A stretch of 64,000 bases of DNA from Pseudomonas sp. UYIF39 (GCF_029963765.1 NZ_JALBYU010000031.1:1-64000), one strand, 5' to 3'. Counted from the first letter of the stretch, positions 1 to 8,306 are shown. Numbers and translations: made by a program. Notes: generated by a model from the sequence alone, not told the origin.

Positions 1-114
1 AAACCTGTGTGCGAGGTTTATCTGAAACACCGTATCGCCTGATTTCACGACTGCTTCGTCCGATCGCGGCCCGAGCCGAACGCAGCCTCGCAAGCTCGAC
101 AGCTGCTACAAGGT
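1..114. repeat. REP element half, cut by the window edge
   Basis: The stretch shares blocks such as GATTTCACGACTGCT, GCCGAACGCAG and AGCTGCTACAAGG with the right arm of the REP pair at 7402-7534, so it is one arm of the same REP family. Its partner arm should lie left of the window. It sits directly behind nirH, where nirJ would normally follow in a nir operon. No gene is visible in these bases. Confidence 0.7.
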
Positions 115-122
115 ATGCGTTG

Positions 123-623
123 CTAACTGACCGGAGGCAGGCGCAAGCCGGTTTTTTTCAGGATGCGGCTGCTCACCAGCATTTCTTCGGCCGCACAGGC
201 GTCGCCCAGCAAGTAGCGCAGGTGCTCGCGGTAGCTGTTGATTTCATCGCTGCTGCGGCCATGAACCATGGCGAACAGGTTGTAGCGCCATTCGGTTCGG
301 CGCGGACGGCGATAGCAGTGGCTGACAAAGGGTTGCGCGCCGATCAGCGCGCCCAGGCGCGGCATGTCGGTGTCGCGCACATCCCAGACCGTCATGCCGT
401 TATGGCGATAGCCCAGCCGGTAGTGATTGGGCACGGCAGCGATACGCCGAATCGCGCCCTCGGCCTGCAAGCGTTTGAGCAGATCCAGGGTGGCTTCGAT
501 GTTCAGCCCCAGCTGTTCGGCGAGCCACGCCCACGGGTCGTCCAGCAGCGGCAGACCGGCCTGGGTCAACACGATCAGACGCTGGACGAGGGTATCTTCA
601 GGCCGGGAAATACAGACCGACAT
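123..623 (-). CDS. nirH: NirH, siroheme decarboxylase subunit
   Basis: This 166-residue protein belongs to the Lrp/AsnC-like NirDLGH family, which decarboxylates siroheme to didecarboxysiroheme in heme d1 synthesis for NirS; it is cytoplasmic. The N-terminal part looks like an AsnC helix-turn-helix (residues about 10-60), followed by the family block HNGMTVWDV and the signature CYRRPR...WRYNLFAMVHGR, shared with NirL. It is the last of four tandem paralogues and its start overlaps the end of nirG by 26 bp, so translation is probably coupled. The order D-L-G-H separates it from its sisters. A REP element follows instead of nirJ. Confidence 0.9.
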   Translation of the reverse strand: MSVCISRPEDTLVQRLIVLTQAGLPLLDDPWAWLAEQLGLNIEATLDLLKRLQAEGAIRRIAAVPNHYRLGYRHNGMTVWDVRDTDMPRLGALIGAQPFVSHCYRRPRRTEWRYNLFAMVHGRSSDEINSYREHLRYLLGDACAAEEMLVSSRILKKTGLRLPPVS

Positions 624-1041
624 GGTAGGTCTCCTCTTTGGGCAGGTTGAGCAGCGGCAGGCCGGTCAGGGTTTCTATGCGAAGAAGGGTCTCGGTCAGG
701 TCATGTTCAGTTGCGCAGGCGAGCACGAACCACATGTTCCAGGCGTGCTCGCGTCGGTAGTTGTGCGCCACTTCAGGCAGGCCCTGCAGTTGCTCGGCAA
801 CCTCTTCAAAACGTTCTTCCGGCACCGCCAGTGCGGCGAGGGTGAAGGCGCCGCCCAGGCGTTCGATGTCGAACATCGGGCCGAAGCGCGTGAGCATTCC
901 GTCAACGAGCAGGGTATGCACCCGGCCGAGTAGTTCAGTGCTGCTGGTCTCCAGTTCGGCGGCCAATACCCGCCAGGGGTGGCGCACCAGCGGCAGGCCC
1001 AGTTGCAAGCGGTTGATCAGGCGACGGTCGAGGTCATCCAT
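598..1041 (-). CDS. nirG: NirG, siroheme decarboxylase subunit
   Basis: A 147-residue NirDLGH-family subunit for heme d1 synthesis. The start at 1041 is chosen because an AGGAGC ribosome-binding site lies just upstream and the product then begins MDDLDRRLINRLQ like its relatives; a longer frame back to 1071 is possible but unlikely. It has the N-terminal AsnC-type helix-turn-helix and the HNYRREHAWNMWFVL block that NirD also carries. The start overlaps the end of nirL by 8 bp. Known family role: NirD, L, G and H together carry out siroheme decarboxylation; the assignment to G rests on gene order and similarity to NirD. Confidence 0.9.
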   Translation of the reverse strand: MDDLDRRLINRLQLGLPLVRHPWRVLAAELETSSTELLGRVHTLLVDGMLTRFGPMFDIERLGGAFTLAALAVPEERFEEVAEQLQGLPEVAHNYRREHAWNMWFVLACATEHDLTETLLRIETLTGLPLLNLPKEETYHVGLYFPA

Positions 1042-1549
1042 GGGTCGGTGCTCCTGTTCGCGACGGCGCAAAGCGGCCGCCGCACTGCTTGAAGACGTAC
1101 GTGCTGAACAGCAATTGATGGGGCAGGTCGCTCAGCAGATGCTCTTCAAGCAATGCGTGGATCTGCGCCTCCACCTGGTTACGTTGACGCCCGTGCACCA
1201 TGCAAAACAGGTTGTAGCGCCATTGCGGCAAACGCCGGGGTCGTTGATAGCAGAGGTTAATGCCGGGCGCTCGCCCCAGGCGCTGGCCGACTTCGTCGAT
1301 CAGCGCGTCGGGAATATCCAGCACCAGCATGGCGTTGGCGGTAAAACCCAGCGCGCGATGGTGCAGCACCAGGCCGATACGGCGAAACAGCCCTTGCTCG
1401 CTCCACTGACGCATTTGTTCGAGCACCTGGGTTTCGTCAGTCTTTATCCGCTCGGCAAGGGCCTGATAAGGGCGCGGTACCAGCGGCAAACCGGCTTCCA
1501 GGTGCCGACGCAACGCCAGCGCTTGTTGGGGGCTCAATCCAGGTTTCAT
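1034..1549 (-). CDS. nirL: NirL, siroheme decarboxylase subunit
   Basis: A 171-residue member of the siroheme decarboxylase family. Like NirH it carries the NLCYQRPRRLPQWRYNLF / MVHGR signature, about residues 95-120, after an AsnC-like DNA-binding-type N-terminus that in this family serves a structural rather than a regulatory role. Its ATG overlaps the nirD stop by 4 bp (ATGA), indicating coupled translation. NirD-NirL and NirG-NirH look like two duplicated pairs, each made of one HNYxREH-type and one RRPR-type subunit. Confidence 0.9.
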   Translation of the reverse strand: MKPGLSPQQALALRRHLEAGLPLVPRPYQALAERIKTDETQVLEQMRQWSEQGLFRRIGLVLHHRALGFTANAMLVLDIPDALIDEVGQRLGRAPGINLCYQRPRRLPQWRYNLFCMVHGRQRNQVEAQIHALLEEHLLSDLPHQLLFSTYVFKQCGGRFAPSRTGAPTHG

Positions 1550-2004
1550 GGGTTGTCTCCAAGGTCAAAGCCCAGGTCGATGCGGTAAGCGGTCAGCATC
1601 GGCAGGTCCAGCGGCATGAGACCGGTGTCGTTCTCAAGTTCCTTGAGCACACGGTCGATGTGTTGGCGATCAGGGCCGGTCAGCACAAACCACAGGTTGT
1701 AGAAATGCTCCCGTGCGTAATTGTGATTGACCTCGGGGTACTGACTGACGCGATCGGCCACCTGTTGCAGACGTTCGGTCGGGACGGCGAGGGCGGCGAG
1801 GGTGCTGGCACCGGCGCGGCTGTGTTCGAACACCGGGCCGATCCGGGAAAGGGTGCCGGCCTGATCCATTTCTTGCAGGCAGTCCATCACTTGCGATTCG
1901 CGGCAACCGAGGATCCGCGCCATTTCCTTATAGGGTGCCGCGCACAGCGGCATGCCGTGCTGGAAGCGTTCGATGAGTTGGCGGCTGAGCAGTTCAAGGT
2001 TCAT
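1546..2004 (-). CDS. nirD: NirD, siroheme decarboxylase subunit
   Basis: A 152-residue protein starting MNLELLSRQLIERFQ; the longer frame to 2058 would run into nirF and is rejected. It has an AsnC-like helix-turn-helix and the HNYAREHFYNLWFVL block typical of the D/G type of siroheme decarboxylase subunit. Its ATG lies one base after the nirF stop codon, and its stop overlaps nirL. It acts in the cytoplasm in the siroheme to heme d1 pathway that supplies cytochrome cd1. Confidence 0.9.
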   Translation of the reverse strand: MNLELLSRQLIERFQHGMPLCAAPYKEMARILGCRESQVMDCLQEMDQAGTLSRIGPVFEHSRAGASTLAALAVPTERLQQVADRVSQYPEVNHNYAREHFYNLWFVLTGPDRQHIDRVLKELENDTGLMPLDLPMLTAYRIDLGFDLGDNP

Positions 2005-2005
2005 T

Positions 2006-3184
2006 TCAGTACCCCATTTTCTGCGCGCGACTGCTGAAGAAGATGCCGCTCGGCGCACTGGCGGGCAGGGTGCTCAGCAGCTTCAGGCTGTACGGATCCC
2101 AGATTTGAACCTGATCGCCGTCGCGTGACGACAGCCACAGCTGGTCGCCGCGTGCGGTGAATTCCATGTGCAGCACCGCTGGCCCCGGGTGCAGATCGGC
2201 GACCACAGCATGGGTTTCGGTGTCGATGACCTGAACCCGGTCGTTGTCCGGGTAGGCGAAGTTGACCCATAGCTGCCGACCGTCCGGGCGCGACGTGACG
2301 AACACCGGTTGACCGGCCACCGGAATCACAGCGGTCTGCTGCCAGGTACGTGAATCCATCACCAATACCTGATGACGGCCGACGGCGGGCACGAAGGCCT
2401 GGTTGTCGGCGACGGCCCAGCCTTCCAGGTGCGGCATCTTGTAGACCGGGAGTTTCGCCTGGCCGCGTCCGTAGTCGCCGAGTACTCGCTGCACACCGCG
2501 CTCTGGATGCCAGAGGTCGAGTTGGGCCATACCGTCTTCACCAAACAGGCCGGCCATGTAATAGCGCCCATCGGGGGTAATCAGGGCGTCGTAGGGTTGC
2601 TCACCGATGCCGGTGAAACGGCTGATCTGCGGTGTGCCGCCCTGACTGAAATCGGCGGTCCAGATCTCGCCGGTATCGAACAGGCTGAACACAAAACGTT
2701 GCCCCGGCGCGTCGACCAGGCCAACCACCCGGGAGCGCTTGCTGCCATCGGCGAGCGGCGTGGCCGGAATATCGGCCACCTGTTGCAGGGTGTCGGCATT
2801 GAACACCTTGACCCCGCCGGGCACGTAGTTGGACACCGCGATCAATTTGCCGTCCTGGCTGATGGCGCCGCCAATGCTGTTGCCACCCTGGATCACACGA
2901 TGGTCAATACGCCGGTTCAGCAAATCGATTTTGCTCAACCCGCCGTCGCGCCCGAACACATAGGCATAGCGCTGGTCACGCGAGAACACCACGGAGGCAT
3001 GGGACAGGTCGCCGAAACCTTCGAGTCGAGCCAGCGCGGTGTGGGTGTCGCTTTCGATGATTTGAACGCTACCGGTGGCGCGCTCCACGACCACGCCCAG
3101 ATCGCCAGTGCCGCGCAACGGTGGTTGAACGCAAGCGGACAACAACAGCCCGGTCGCCGCTGACAGCAGGATTGAACGGATCAT
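2006..3184 (-). CDS. nirF: NirF, heme d1 biosynthesis protein
   Basis: A 392-residue protein of the NirF family, a beta-propeller related to the d1 domain of NirS and acting in a late step of heme d1 formation on the periplasmic side. The start at 3184 overlaps the nirC stop by 4 bp. The N-terminus MIRSILLSAATGLLLSAC has a clear lipobox (LLSAC), so this NirF is probably a membrane-anchored periplasmic lipoprotein. Propeller-type repeats such as VVVERATGSVQIIES and VIDTETHAVVADLHPG are visible. The extended frame to 3256 is a track artefact inside nirC. Confidence 0.92.
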   Translation of the reverse strand: MIRSILLSAATGLLLSACVQPPLRGTGDLGVVVERATGSVQIIESDTHTALARLEGFGDLSHASVVFSRDQRYAYVFGRDGGLSKIDLLNRRIDHRVIQGGNSIGGAISQDGKLIAVSNYVPGGVKVFNADTLQQVADIPATPLADGSKRSRVVGLVDAPGQRFVFSLFDTGEIWTADFSQGGTPQISRFTGIGEQPYDALITPDGRYYMAGLFGEDGMAQLDLWHPERGVQRVLGDYGRGQAKLPVYKMPHLEGWAVADNQAFVPAVGRHQVLVMDSRTWQQTAVIPVAGQPVFVTSRPDGRQLWVNFAYPDNDRVQVIDTETHAVVADLHPGPAVLHMEFTARGDQLWLSSRDGDQVQIWDPYSLKLLSTLPASAPSGIFFSSRAQKMGY

Positions 3185-3504
3185 GGTGCGGGATATCCCT
3201 GGAGAAGAAGATCGACCAGCCAACGGATGTCGCCGGGGCTGAGCAACGGAGCCCAACCGGGCATCGCGGTGCCGGGCCGGCCTTGGGAGACGGTGGCAAT
3301 CAGGCTGTCACGTGACTTGCCGGCCAGCGCTGCGCGGGTCAGTTCGGGACCCAGCCCACCGGTGAGGTGCAGCCCATGGCAGGCGCCGCAGTCCTGGGTC
3401 AGCAGGTGTTCGAGTTGCGCCTGACGCTGGGCGTCCGGCGCCGCAACCGCAGTTGCGCAAATGAGGAGGAGGGCCGCCAGAATCACAGCGTGTCGATAAA
3501 CCAT
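3181..3504 (-). CDS. nirC: NirC, periplasmic c-type cytochrome
   Basis: A 107-residue cytochrome c with an N-terminal signal peptide (through about residue 21, ATAVAA) and one heme c motif CGACH near residue 39. In denitrifying pseudomonads NirC lies between nirM and nirF and has been linked to electron transfer to NirS and to heme d1 maturation. A distal methionine is likely in GTAMPGWAP. It is tightly packed in the operon: 19 bp after nirM and overlapping nirF by 4 bp. Confidence 0.9.
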   Translation of the reverse strand: MVYRHAVILAALLLICATAVAAPDAQRQAQLEHLLTQDCGACHGLHLTGGLGPELTRAALAGKSRDSLIATVSQGRPGTAMPGWAPLLSPGDIRWLVDLLLQGYPAP

Positions 3505-3523
3505 CTTGACGCCCTCCAGGCAG

Positions 3524-3838
3524 TTATTTGAGTGTCAGTACCCAGGTCGCGAGAATTTTTGCTTCTTCTTCAGTGACCGGGTTGGCCGGCATGGGCATCG
3601 GGCCCCAATTGCCTTGTGTACCGTTCTTGATGTGGCCAGCCAGGGTGTCCACGGCCCCGGGTACGCCAGCGTTCTTGGCCGCCACATCCTTGAGCGCCGG
3701 GCCGACAATCTTGGTGTCGATGGAATGACAGGCTGCGCAGGGTTTGCTCTTGAACAGCTCCAGCGCGTCTTGGGCCATGGCCGGCTGCACGCTCAGCGCA
3801 GCGGTCAGGGCGAACAGTGAGAACAGAGTATTTTTCAT
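3524..3838 (-). CDS. nirM: NirM, cytochrome c551
   Basis: A 104-residue small soluble cytochrome, the classical electron donor to cytochrome cd1. The start at 3838 has AAGGAAA upstream and gives the signal peptide MKNTLFSLFALTAALSVQPAMA. The mature protein carries CAACH for covalent heme and the distal-methionine region WGPMPMPANP. It lies 24 bp downstream of nirS, so donor and enzyme are made together. Length and motifs match Pseudomonas cytochrome c551. Confidence 0.95.
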   Translation of the reverse strand: MKNTLFSLFALTAALSVQPAMAQDALELFKSKPCAACHSIDTKIVGPALKDVAAKNAGVPGAVDTLAGHIKNGTQGNWGPMPMPANPVTEEEAKILATWVLTLK

Positions 3839-3862
3839 GGTGTTTCCTTGCATTGATGGAGC

Positions 3863-5551
3863 TCAATAGATGTCGTGTTGGGTGTTGTAGACATTGAACT
3901 TCCCGGTGGGTGTGATCAGTCGTTTGTCCTTGATGACTGACTTGAGCTTCAGTGTTTTGTCGTCGATCACCACCAGCGCCGACTCGTCTGCCTGGCCGCT
4001 CCACACGGAGAACCAGACTTCATCGCCGGCCTTGTTGAATTCCGGTTGCACGACGCGCATCGCGCCTTGTTTGATGCCGGCGTATTCGGCGATGGGCAGC
4101 ACGGTGTAGCCGGCATCGAGTTTGTCGATGTCGAACACCGCGACCGACTGGCTGAGCTTGGCGTCCGGGTTAAGGGTGGTGTCGACGTACAGGTGACGGG
4201 AGTTGGGGTGGGTTTTGATAAAGAGCGATCCGCCGCCCTGGCCCTTGAGTGAGGCGACCTGCTTCCAGGCGTATTGCGGGTGTTTGGTCGGGTCGGTGCC
4301 GATCAGCGAGATGCCGTCATCGCCCAGGTGGCTGGTGGCCCAGACCGGTCCGTAGGTCGGGTGGGTGAAGTTGGCGCCGCGACCCGGGTGAGGGGTTTTG
4401 CCGACGTCCACCAGCGCAGTCAACTTGCGCTCCTTGGAGTCGATCACGGCGACCTTGTTGGAGTTGTTGGCGGCGGTCATGAAGTAGCGATGAGTGCTGT
4501 CCCAACCGCCGTCATGCAGGAAGGGCGCGGCATCGATGTAAGTGACAGTGAGGTTTTTGATGTCCTGGTAATTGACCAGCATCACCTTGCCGGTTTCCTT
4601 GACGTTGACGATGAACTCCGGCCATTCGTGGGAGGCGATGATCGCCGCAACCCGGGGTTCCGGGTGGTATTCCTGCTTGTCGACGGTCATGCCACGGGTC
4701 GAGACGATCTGTTTCGGCTCCAGGGTTTCGCCATCCATGATGGTGAATTGCGGCGGCCAATAAGAACCGGCGATGGTGTACTTGTCCTCGTAGCCCTTGA
4801 ACTTGGAGGTCTCGACCGAGCGCGCCTCGATGCCCACTTTGACTTCGGCGACCTTGGTTGGCTCGACCGGCCACAGGTCGATCATGTCGATCCGCGCGTC
4901 TCGACCAATCACCAGCAGGTAGCGACCTGAGGCAGAGATCCGCGAGATGTGCACCGCGTAACCGGTCTCGATGAGTTTGACGATCTTCTTGCTGTCACCG
5001 TCGATCAGGGCGATCTTGCCGTCATCGCGCAGCGTCACCGAAAACAGGTTGGGCAGGTTGAGTTTGCTCAGCTGCTTCTTCGGACGGTCCTCGGGTTTGA
5101 CCAGCACCTTCCAGGTTTTCAGCGTCTCGGCCATGCCCCATTCCGGCGGAGTCGGCGGCGCGTGCTGAATGAACTTGGCCATTGAGGTGATCTGATCCTT
5201 GGTCAGCGCATTGGAGGTCCCCCAGTTCGGCATGCCCGCCGGAGAACCGTAGGTAATCAAGGCTTCCAGATACGGTTGTCCGCGACTCTGGGTGATGTCC
5301 TGTGTCAACGGTTTGCCCGTGGCCCCTTTGCGCAGCACACCGTGGCAGCCTGCGCAGCGCTGGAAGTAGATTTCCTTGGACGAGTCGAACTCGGCCTGGC
5401 TCATGTCGGGAGCGCCAGCGGTTTTGACCATGGGCGGGGTGGCCGCGGCGGCGGGCTCTTCAGCGCTGGCGGCATGACTCACCGCCAGGGCCAGTGCCGA
5501 ACACAGCGTGGTCAGGGTCAGGGCAAACGTTTTTCTATTGCTGATCAGCAT
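3863..5551 (-). CDS. nirS: NirS, cytochrome cd1 nitrite reductase
   Basis: A 562-residue periplasmic enzyme reducing nitrite to nitric oxide. The signal peptide spans about residues 1-30 (ending AASA). The heme c domain follows with CAGCH at 66-70, and the rest is the eight-bladed d1-heme propeller. Length is close to the 568 residues of the P. aeruginosa protein. It is the first gene of the leftward operon nirSMCFDLGH, and the divergent gap to nirQ contains an ANR/DNR-type box at 5656-5669, so induction by low oxygen and nitrogen oxides is expected. Confidence 0.97.
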   Translation of the reverse strand: MLISNRKTFALTLTTLCSALALAVSHAASAEEPAAAATPPMVKTAGAPDMSQAEFDSSKEIYFQRCAGCHGVLRKGATGKPLTQDITQSRGQPYLEALITYGSPAGMPNWGTSNALTKDQITSMAKFIQHAPPTPPEWGMAETLKTWKVLVKPEDRPKKQLSKLNLPNLFSVTLRDDGKIALIDGDSKKIVKLIETGYAVHISRISASGRYLLVIGRDARIDMIDLWPVEPTKVAEVKVGIEARSVETSKFKGYEDKYTIAGSYWPPQFTIMDGETLEPKQIVSTRGMTVDKQEYHPEPRVAAIIASHEWPEFIVNVKETGKVMLVNYQDIKNLTVTYIDAAPFLHDGGWDSTHRYFMTAANNSNKVAVIDSKERKLTALVDVGKTPHPGRGANFTHPTYGPVWATSHLGDDGISLIGTDPTKHPQYAWKQVASLKGQGGGSLFIKTHPNSRHLYVDTTLNPDAKLSQSVAVFDIDKLDAGYTVLPIAEYAGIKQGAMRVVQPEFNKAGDEVWFSVWSGQADESALVVIDDKTLKLKSVIKDKRLITPTGKFNVYNTQHDIY

Positions 5552-5655
5552 TCCATTTCTCCTCAGGCAAGACCTTTGCGATGTGCTGAAACGGCAGCGC
5601 AGAACGCAGGTTCTTAGTGCCGTGCAAGGCTATGCCCGAGCAGGCCAATGTTGGC

Positions 5656-5669
5656 TTGACGACGATCAA
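5656..5669. promoter_or_regulatory. ANR/DNR (FNR-type) box in the nirS-nirQ gap
   Basis: The sequence TTGACGACGATCAA fits the TTGAT-N4-ATCAA consensus with one deviation. It lies about 105 bp from the nirS start and 82 bp from the nirQ start in the only gap of the divergent cluster. In Pseudomonas such boxes bind the oxygen sensor ANR and the NO-responsive DNR. A single box could serve both directions; no transcription start was mapped here. Confidence 0.75.
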
Positions 5670-5750
5670 GTTTGTCGGCCATCTCACTTGCCAGGTTGTC
5701 GCAGGGGCCCGTAGCGTGTTCCTTGAATCCGCTTTTGGAACAGGCAGCCC

Positions 5751-6554
5751 ATGGACCGTACCCAGTCTTGCGAACACCCGATCGAACCCTTCTACCAACC
5801 GCTGAATAATGAGGAGGCGCTGTTCGAACAAGCCTGGCGACACGGCATGCCGGTGCTGATCAAAGGCCCGACGGGCTGCGGCAAAACCCGTTTCGTCCAG
5901 CACATGGCCCATCGGCTGAAACTGCCGCTGTACACCGTGGCTTGCCATGACGATCTGAGCGCGGCCGACCTGATCGGCCGTCACCTGATCGGTGCCCAGG
6001 GCACCTGGTGGCAGGACGGGCCACTGACCCGCGCGGTGCGTGAAGGCGGCATCTGTTACCTCGACGAAGTGGTCGAGGCGCGTCAGGACACCGTGGTGGT
6101 GTTGCATCCACTGGCCGATGATCGTCGCGAGCTGTTTCTGGAACGCACCGGCGAAGTGTTGAAGGCGCCGCCGTCCTTCATGCTCGTGGTGTCTTACAAT
6201 CCCGGTTACCAGAACCTGCTCAAAGGCATGAAACCCAGCACCCGCCAACGCTTCGTGGCGATGCGTTTCGGTTATCCGCCGGTGGCCGATGAGGAACGCA
6301 TCGTTGCCCGCGAGGCTCAGGTGGACAGCGCACTGGCGGCGCAAGTGGTGCGGCTGGGGCAGGCACTGCGCCGGCTCGACCAACATGATCTGGAGGAGGT
6401 CGCCTCAACGCGACTGCTGATTTTCACCGCGCGCATGATCCGCTCCGGCATGAGCCCCCGTGAGGCGTGCATGGCCTGCCTGGCCGAGCCGCTCAGCGAT
6501 GATCCGCTGACCGTTGCCGCGCTGATGGACGTGGTTGATGTTCACTTCGGCTGA
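5751..6554 (+). CDS. nirQ: NirQ, MoxR-type AAA+ ATPase
   Basis: A 267-residue AAA+ ATPase of the NirQ/NorQ/CbbQ group, needed for active nitrite and NO reductases, most likely by remodelling or metal insertion together with a VWA-domain partner such as NorD. Walker A is GPTGCGKT (39-46); Walker B is the ICYLDEV region near 107-113; a sensor-type asparagine is in VVSYNPGYQ. It is transcribed divergently from nirS, and its 3' end overlaps nirO by 20 bp. No norD partner lies in this window. Confidence 0.93.
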   Translation: MDRTQSCEHPIEPFYQPLNNEEALFEQAWRHGMPVLIKGPTGCGKTRFVQHMAHRLKLPLYTVACHDDLSAADLIGRHLIGAQGTWWQDGPLTRAVREGGICYLDEVVEARQDTVVVLHPLADDRRELFLERTGEVLKAPPSFMLVVSYNPGYQNLLKGMKPSTRQRFVAMRFGYPPVADEERIVAREAQVDSALAAQVVRLGQALRRLDQHDLEEVASTRLLIFTARMIRSGMSPREACMACLAEPLSDDPLTVAALMDVVDVHFG

Positions 6555-7125
6555 GTCCACGGGCGTTTCGCAACGCCACTTGCCGGGCGATCTGGCGATG
6601 TGGTTTTTCATTCTGGCCGAGCTGTCGGTGTTCGCCATCCTGATCCTGGCGTTCTCCGTGACCCAGGCGCTCAAGCCGCAGATGTTCAGTGAAAGCCGTC
6701 TGTTGCTGAACACCTCAACCGGGCTGGCGATGACCCTGAGCCTGCTCACCGCGGGCCTGTTCGCCGCGCTGGCACAGGAGCAAGTCAGGCGCTCACGGTC
6801 CCGTCACGGCGCCGTCTTCCTGCTGATGGCGTTGCTCGCCGCCAGTGTCTACGTGGGGCTGAAACTCACGGAATACCGACACTTGCTCGCCTCGGGGCTG
6901 GGCATGGAGCACAACACCTTTTTCACCCTGTACTGGATCCTTACCGGTTTTCATTTTCTCCACGTAGTGCTCGGCATGGTCATTCTCGGATGGCTGGCCG
7001 AGCGCTGTCGCCGTGGCCTGTACGACGCCAACACGCGCAGCGGGTTTGAATCCGGCGTGCTCTATTGGCACATGGTCGATCTGATCTGGGTCATGTTGTT
7101 TCCGCTGGTCTACGTGCTGAGTTGA
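6535..7125 (+). CDS. nirO: NirO, cytochrome oxidase subunit III-like protein
   Basis: A 196-residue membrane protein of the heme-copper oxidase subunit III superfamily, NorE/NirO type, with about five hydrophobic segments (around residues 22-42, 62-82, 94-112, 128-152 and 174-194). Family members assist NO or nitrite reduction, but their exact role is unsettled. The conserved subunit III features GFHFLHVVLGM and YWHMVDLIWVMLF are present. It overlaps nirQ and is followed 10 bp later by nirP. Two adjacent ATG codons (6535, 6538) are possible starts. Confidence 0.85.
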   Translation: MMFTSAESTGVSQRHLPGDLAMWFFILAELSVFAILILAFSVTQALKPQMFSESRLLLNTSTGLAMTLSLLTAGLFAALAQEQVRRSRSRHGAVFLLMALLAASVYVGLKLTEYRHLLASGLGMEHNTFFTLYWILTGFHFLHVVLGMVILGWLAERCRRGLYDANTRSGFESGVLYWHMVDLIWVMLFPLVYVLS

Positions 7126-7135
7126 CGAGGTTCTC

Positions 7136-7393
7136 ATGTCTGTTTCCAGGATTTTGCTCGTCTGTTGGGCAGCGCTCGCCACGTTAAGCGTGTGCACCGT
7201 GGTGCTGGCACACGTTGGCGCGACATCGCTGCTGTCGATTGCCATTTTGCTGGTGGCAGTGGGCAAGGCGTGGTTGATCACCGACGGCTTCATGGAGATG
7301 CGCCACGCACCACGACTGTGGCGCCGATTGATGTTGAGCTGGGCGCTGGTGTTGGCGACTGTTGTGGGGCTGACGCTGATTTTGTTCCGGTAA
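7136..7393 (+). CDS. nirP: NirP, small membrane protein
   Basis: An 85-residue protein with three hydrophobic stretches, resembling cytochrome oxidase subunit IV-like small proteins (the WLITDGFMEMRHAPRLWR block). It is the last gene of nirQOP. Its function is unknown, but the fixed association with NirO suggests a two-protein membrane complex. In P. aeruginosa the nor genes are close to nirQOP; here a REP pair and an unrelated gene follow. Confidence 0.8.
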   Translation: MSVSRILLVCWAALATLSVCTVVLAHVGATSLLSIAILLVAVGKAWLITDGFMEMRHAPRLWRRLMLSWALVLATVVGLTLILFR

Positions 7394-7401
7394 ACGATCC
7401 C

Positions 7402-7534
7402 TGTAGCAGCTGGCGAAGCCTGCGTTCGGCTGCGCAGCAGCCGTAAACCCTGAATGCACGGTGTAACTGACTGACCGCAGTGTCTGATTTCACGACTGCT
7501 GCGCAGCCGAACGCAGGCTTCGCCAGCTGCTACA
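7402..7534. repeat. REP doublet (REPIN-like) with 39-bp perfect arms
   Basis: The arm 7402-7440 (starting TGTAGCAGCTGGCGAAGCC) is exactly repeated in reverse complement at 7496-7534, with 55 bp between. Each arm has its own inner palindrome. This is the structure of Pseudomonas REP doublets mobilised by REP-associated tyrosine transposases. It lies between the converging genes nirP and the 7542-8306 gene, where it may also stop or stabilise transcripts. Confidence 0.85.
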
Positions 7535-7541
7535 AGGGATC

Positions 7542-8306
7542 TCAGCGTTTGCGGGGTTCGGCGGCCATGAGCATTTCTTTCGGTCGGGACCTCAAATAGG
7601 GATTGGCGCAACCAATCTTCAGCCTGCGCGGTGGTGCCCAGCGGGAGTTGTTACCCACCCGGTCGAGGATGCAGTAAGTCACTTCCAGCCGCAGGTCTTC
7701 GCCGGCTTCGAGAATGATCGCCGGCGGTACCCAGACCTGGATCGGCTGGCCGACATCGCCGGCCTTGAGTCGTGGCAGATCCATGCGTGCATCGCCCCAG
7801 CGCAGGGTGATTTCGTCGTCGGCGGCCATGTTCAGGTAAGGCTCGATGGTCAACGGAACGCCGCGCTTGATCTGGTTCGGATTGACCCCCTGACGGCGAA
7901 TGGTCTCAGGGATGTTCACGGGCTCCAGACTCTGGTTTTCATCGCCGCACAGCGCCGACGGTTGGCCGCCGGGGCAGTCGAGTTTGACCTGCACTCGTCT
8001 GGTGGCCGAAAGGGTTGGCCCTTGCCCGATCTGCATGATCCGGTAGTGAACGCGCGAAGTGCCATTGGCGATGAAGCTCTGGGGCACGCGCAATTGGACC
8101 GGTTGGCCGACATCGTCGGCAGTCAGCACTCTGGAGGCCACGTAGCAGTTGTCCCAGAACAGTTCGATCAGGTCGCCTTCGTCCATGCCGGGGTAGGGCG
8201 CCACATCGATCAGCAGGTGCGCCGCCGAGGTGATATTGATGCAGGTCTTGTGAGATTGCGCCAGGGTCGGGGCCGCAAGTTCGGGTTTGTTCGAAGTGCT
8301 TGTCAT
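7542..8306 (-). CDS. Protein with two Ig-like repeats, function unknown
   Basis: This 254-residue protein was not recognised as a named family. It contains two related segments of about 90 residues, near 27-112 and 133-235, sharing the pattern of an acidic stretch, then ADDVGQPVQLRVP in the first and AGDVGQPIQVWVP in the second, then a beta-rich end (VHYRIMQIG / LEVTYCILD). That layout suggests two Ig-like beta-sandwich domains. There is no signal peptide or membrane segment. An ATG with GGAGAA upstream gives the start. It stands alone, converges on nirQOP, and is preceded by AT-rich DNA. Confidence 0.75.
   Translation of the reverse strand: MTSTSNKPELAAPTLAQSHKTCINITSAAHLLIDVAPYPGMDEGDLIELFWDNCYVASRVLTADDVGQPVQLRVPQSFIANGTSRVHYRIMQIGQGPTLSATRRVQVKLDCPGGQPSALCGDENQSLEPVNIPETIRRQGVNPNQIKRGVPLTIEPYLNMAADDEITLRWGDARMDLPRLKAGDVGQPIQVWVPPAIILEAGEDLRLEVTYCILDRVGNNSRWAPPRRLKIGCANPYLRSRPKEMLMAAEPRKR

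Noticed and set aside
2372..3163. 263-codon plus-strand open frame
   Set aside because: Antisense to nirF, which is firmly placed by its overlaps with nirC and nirD.
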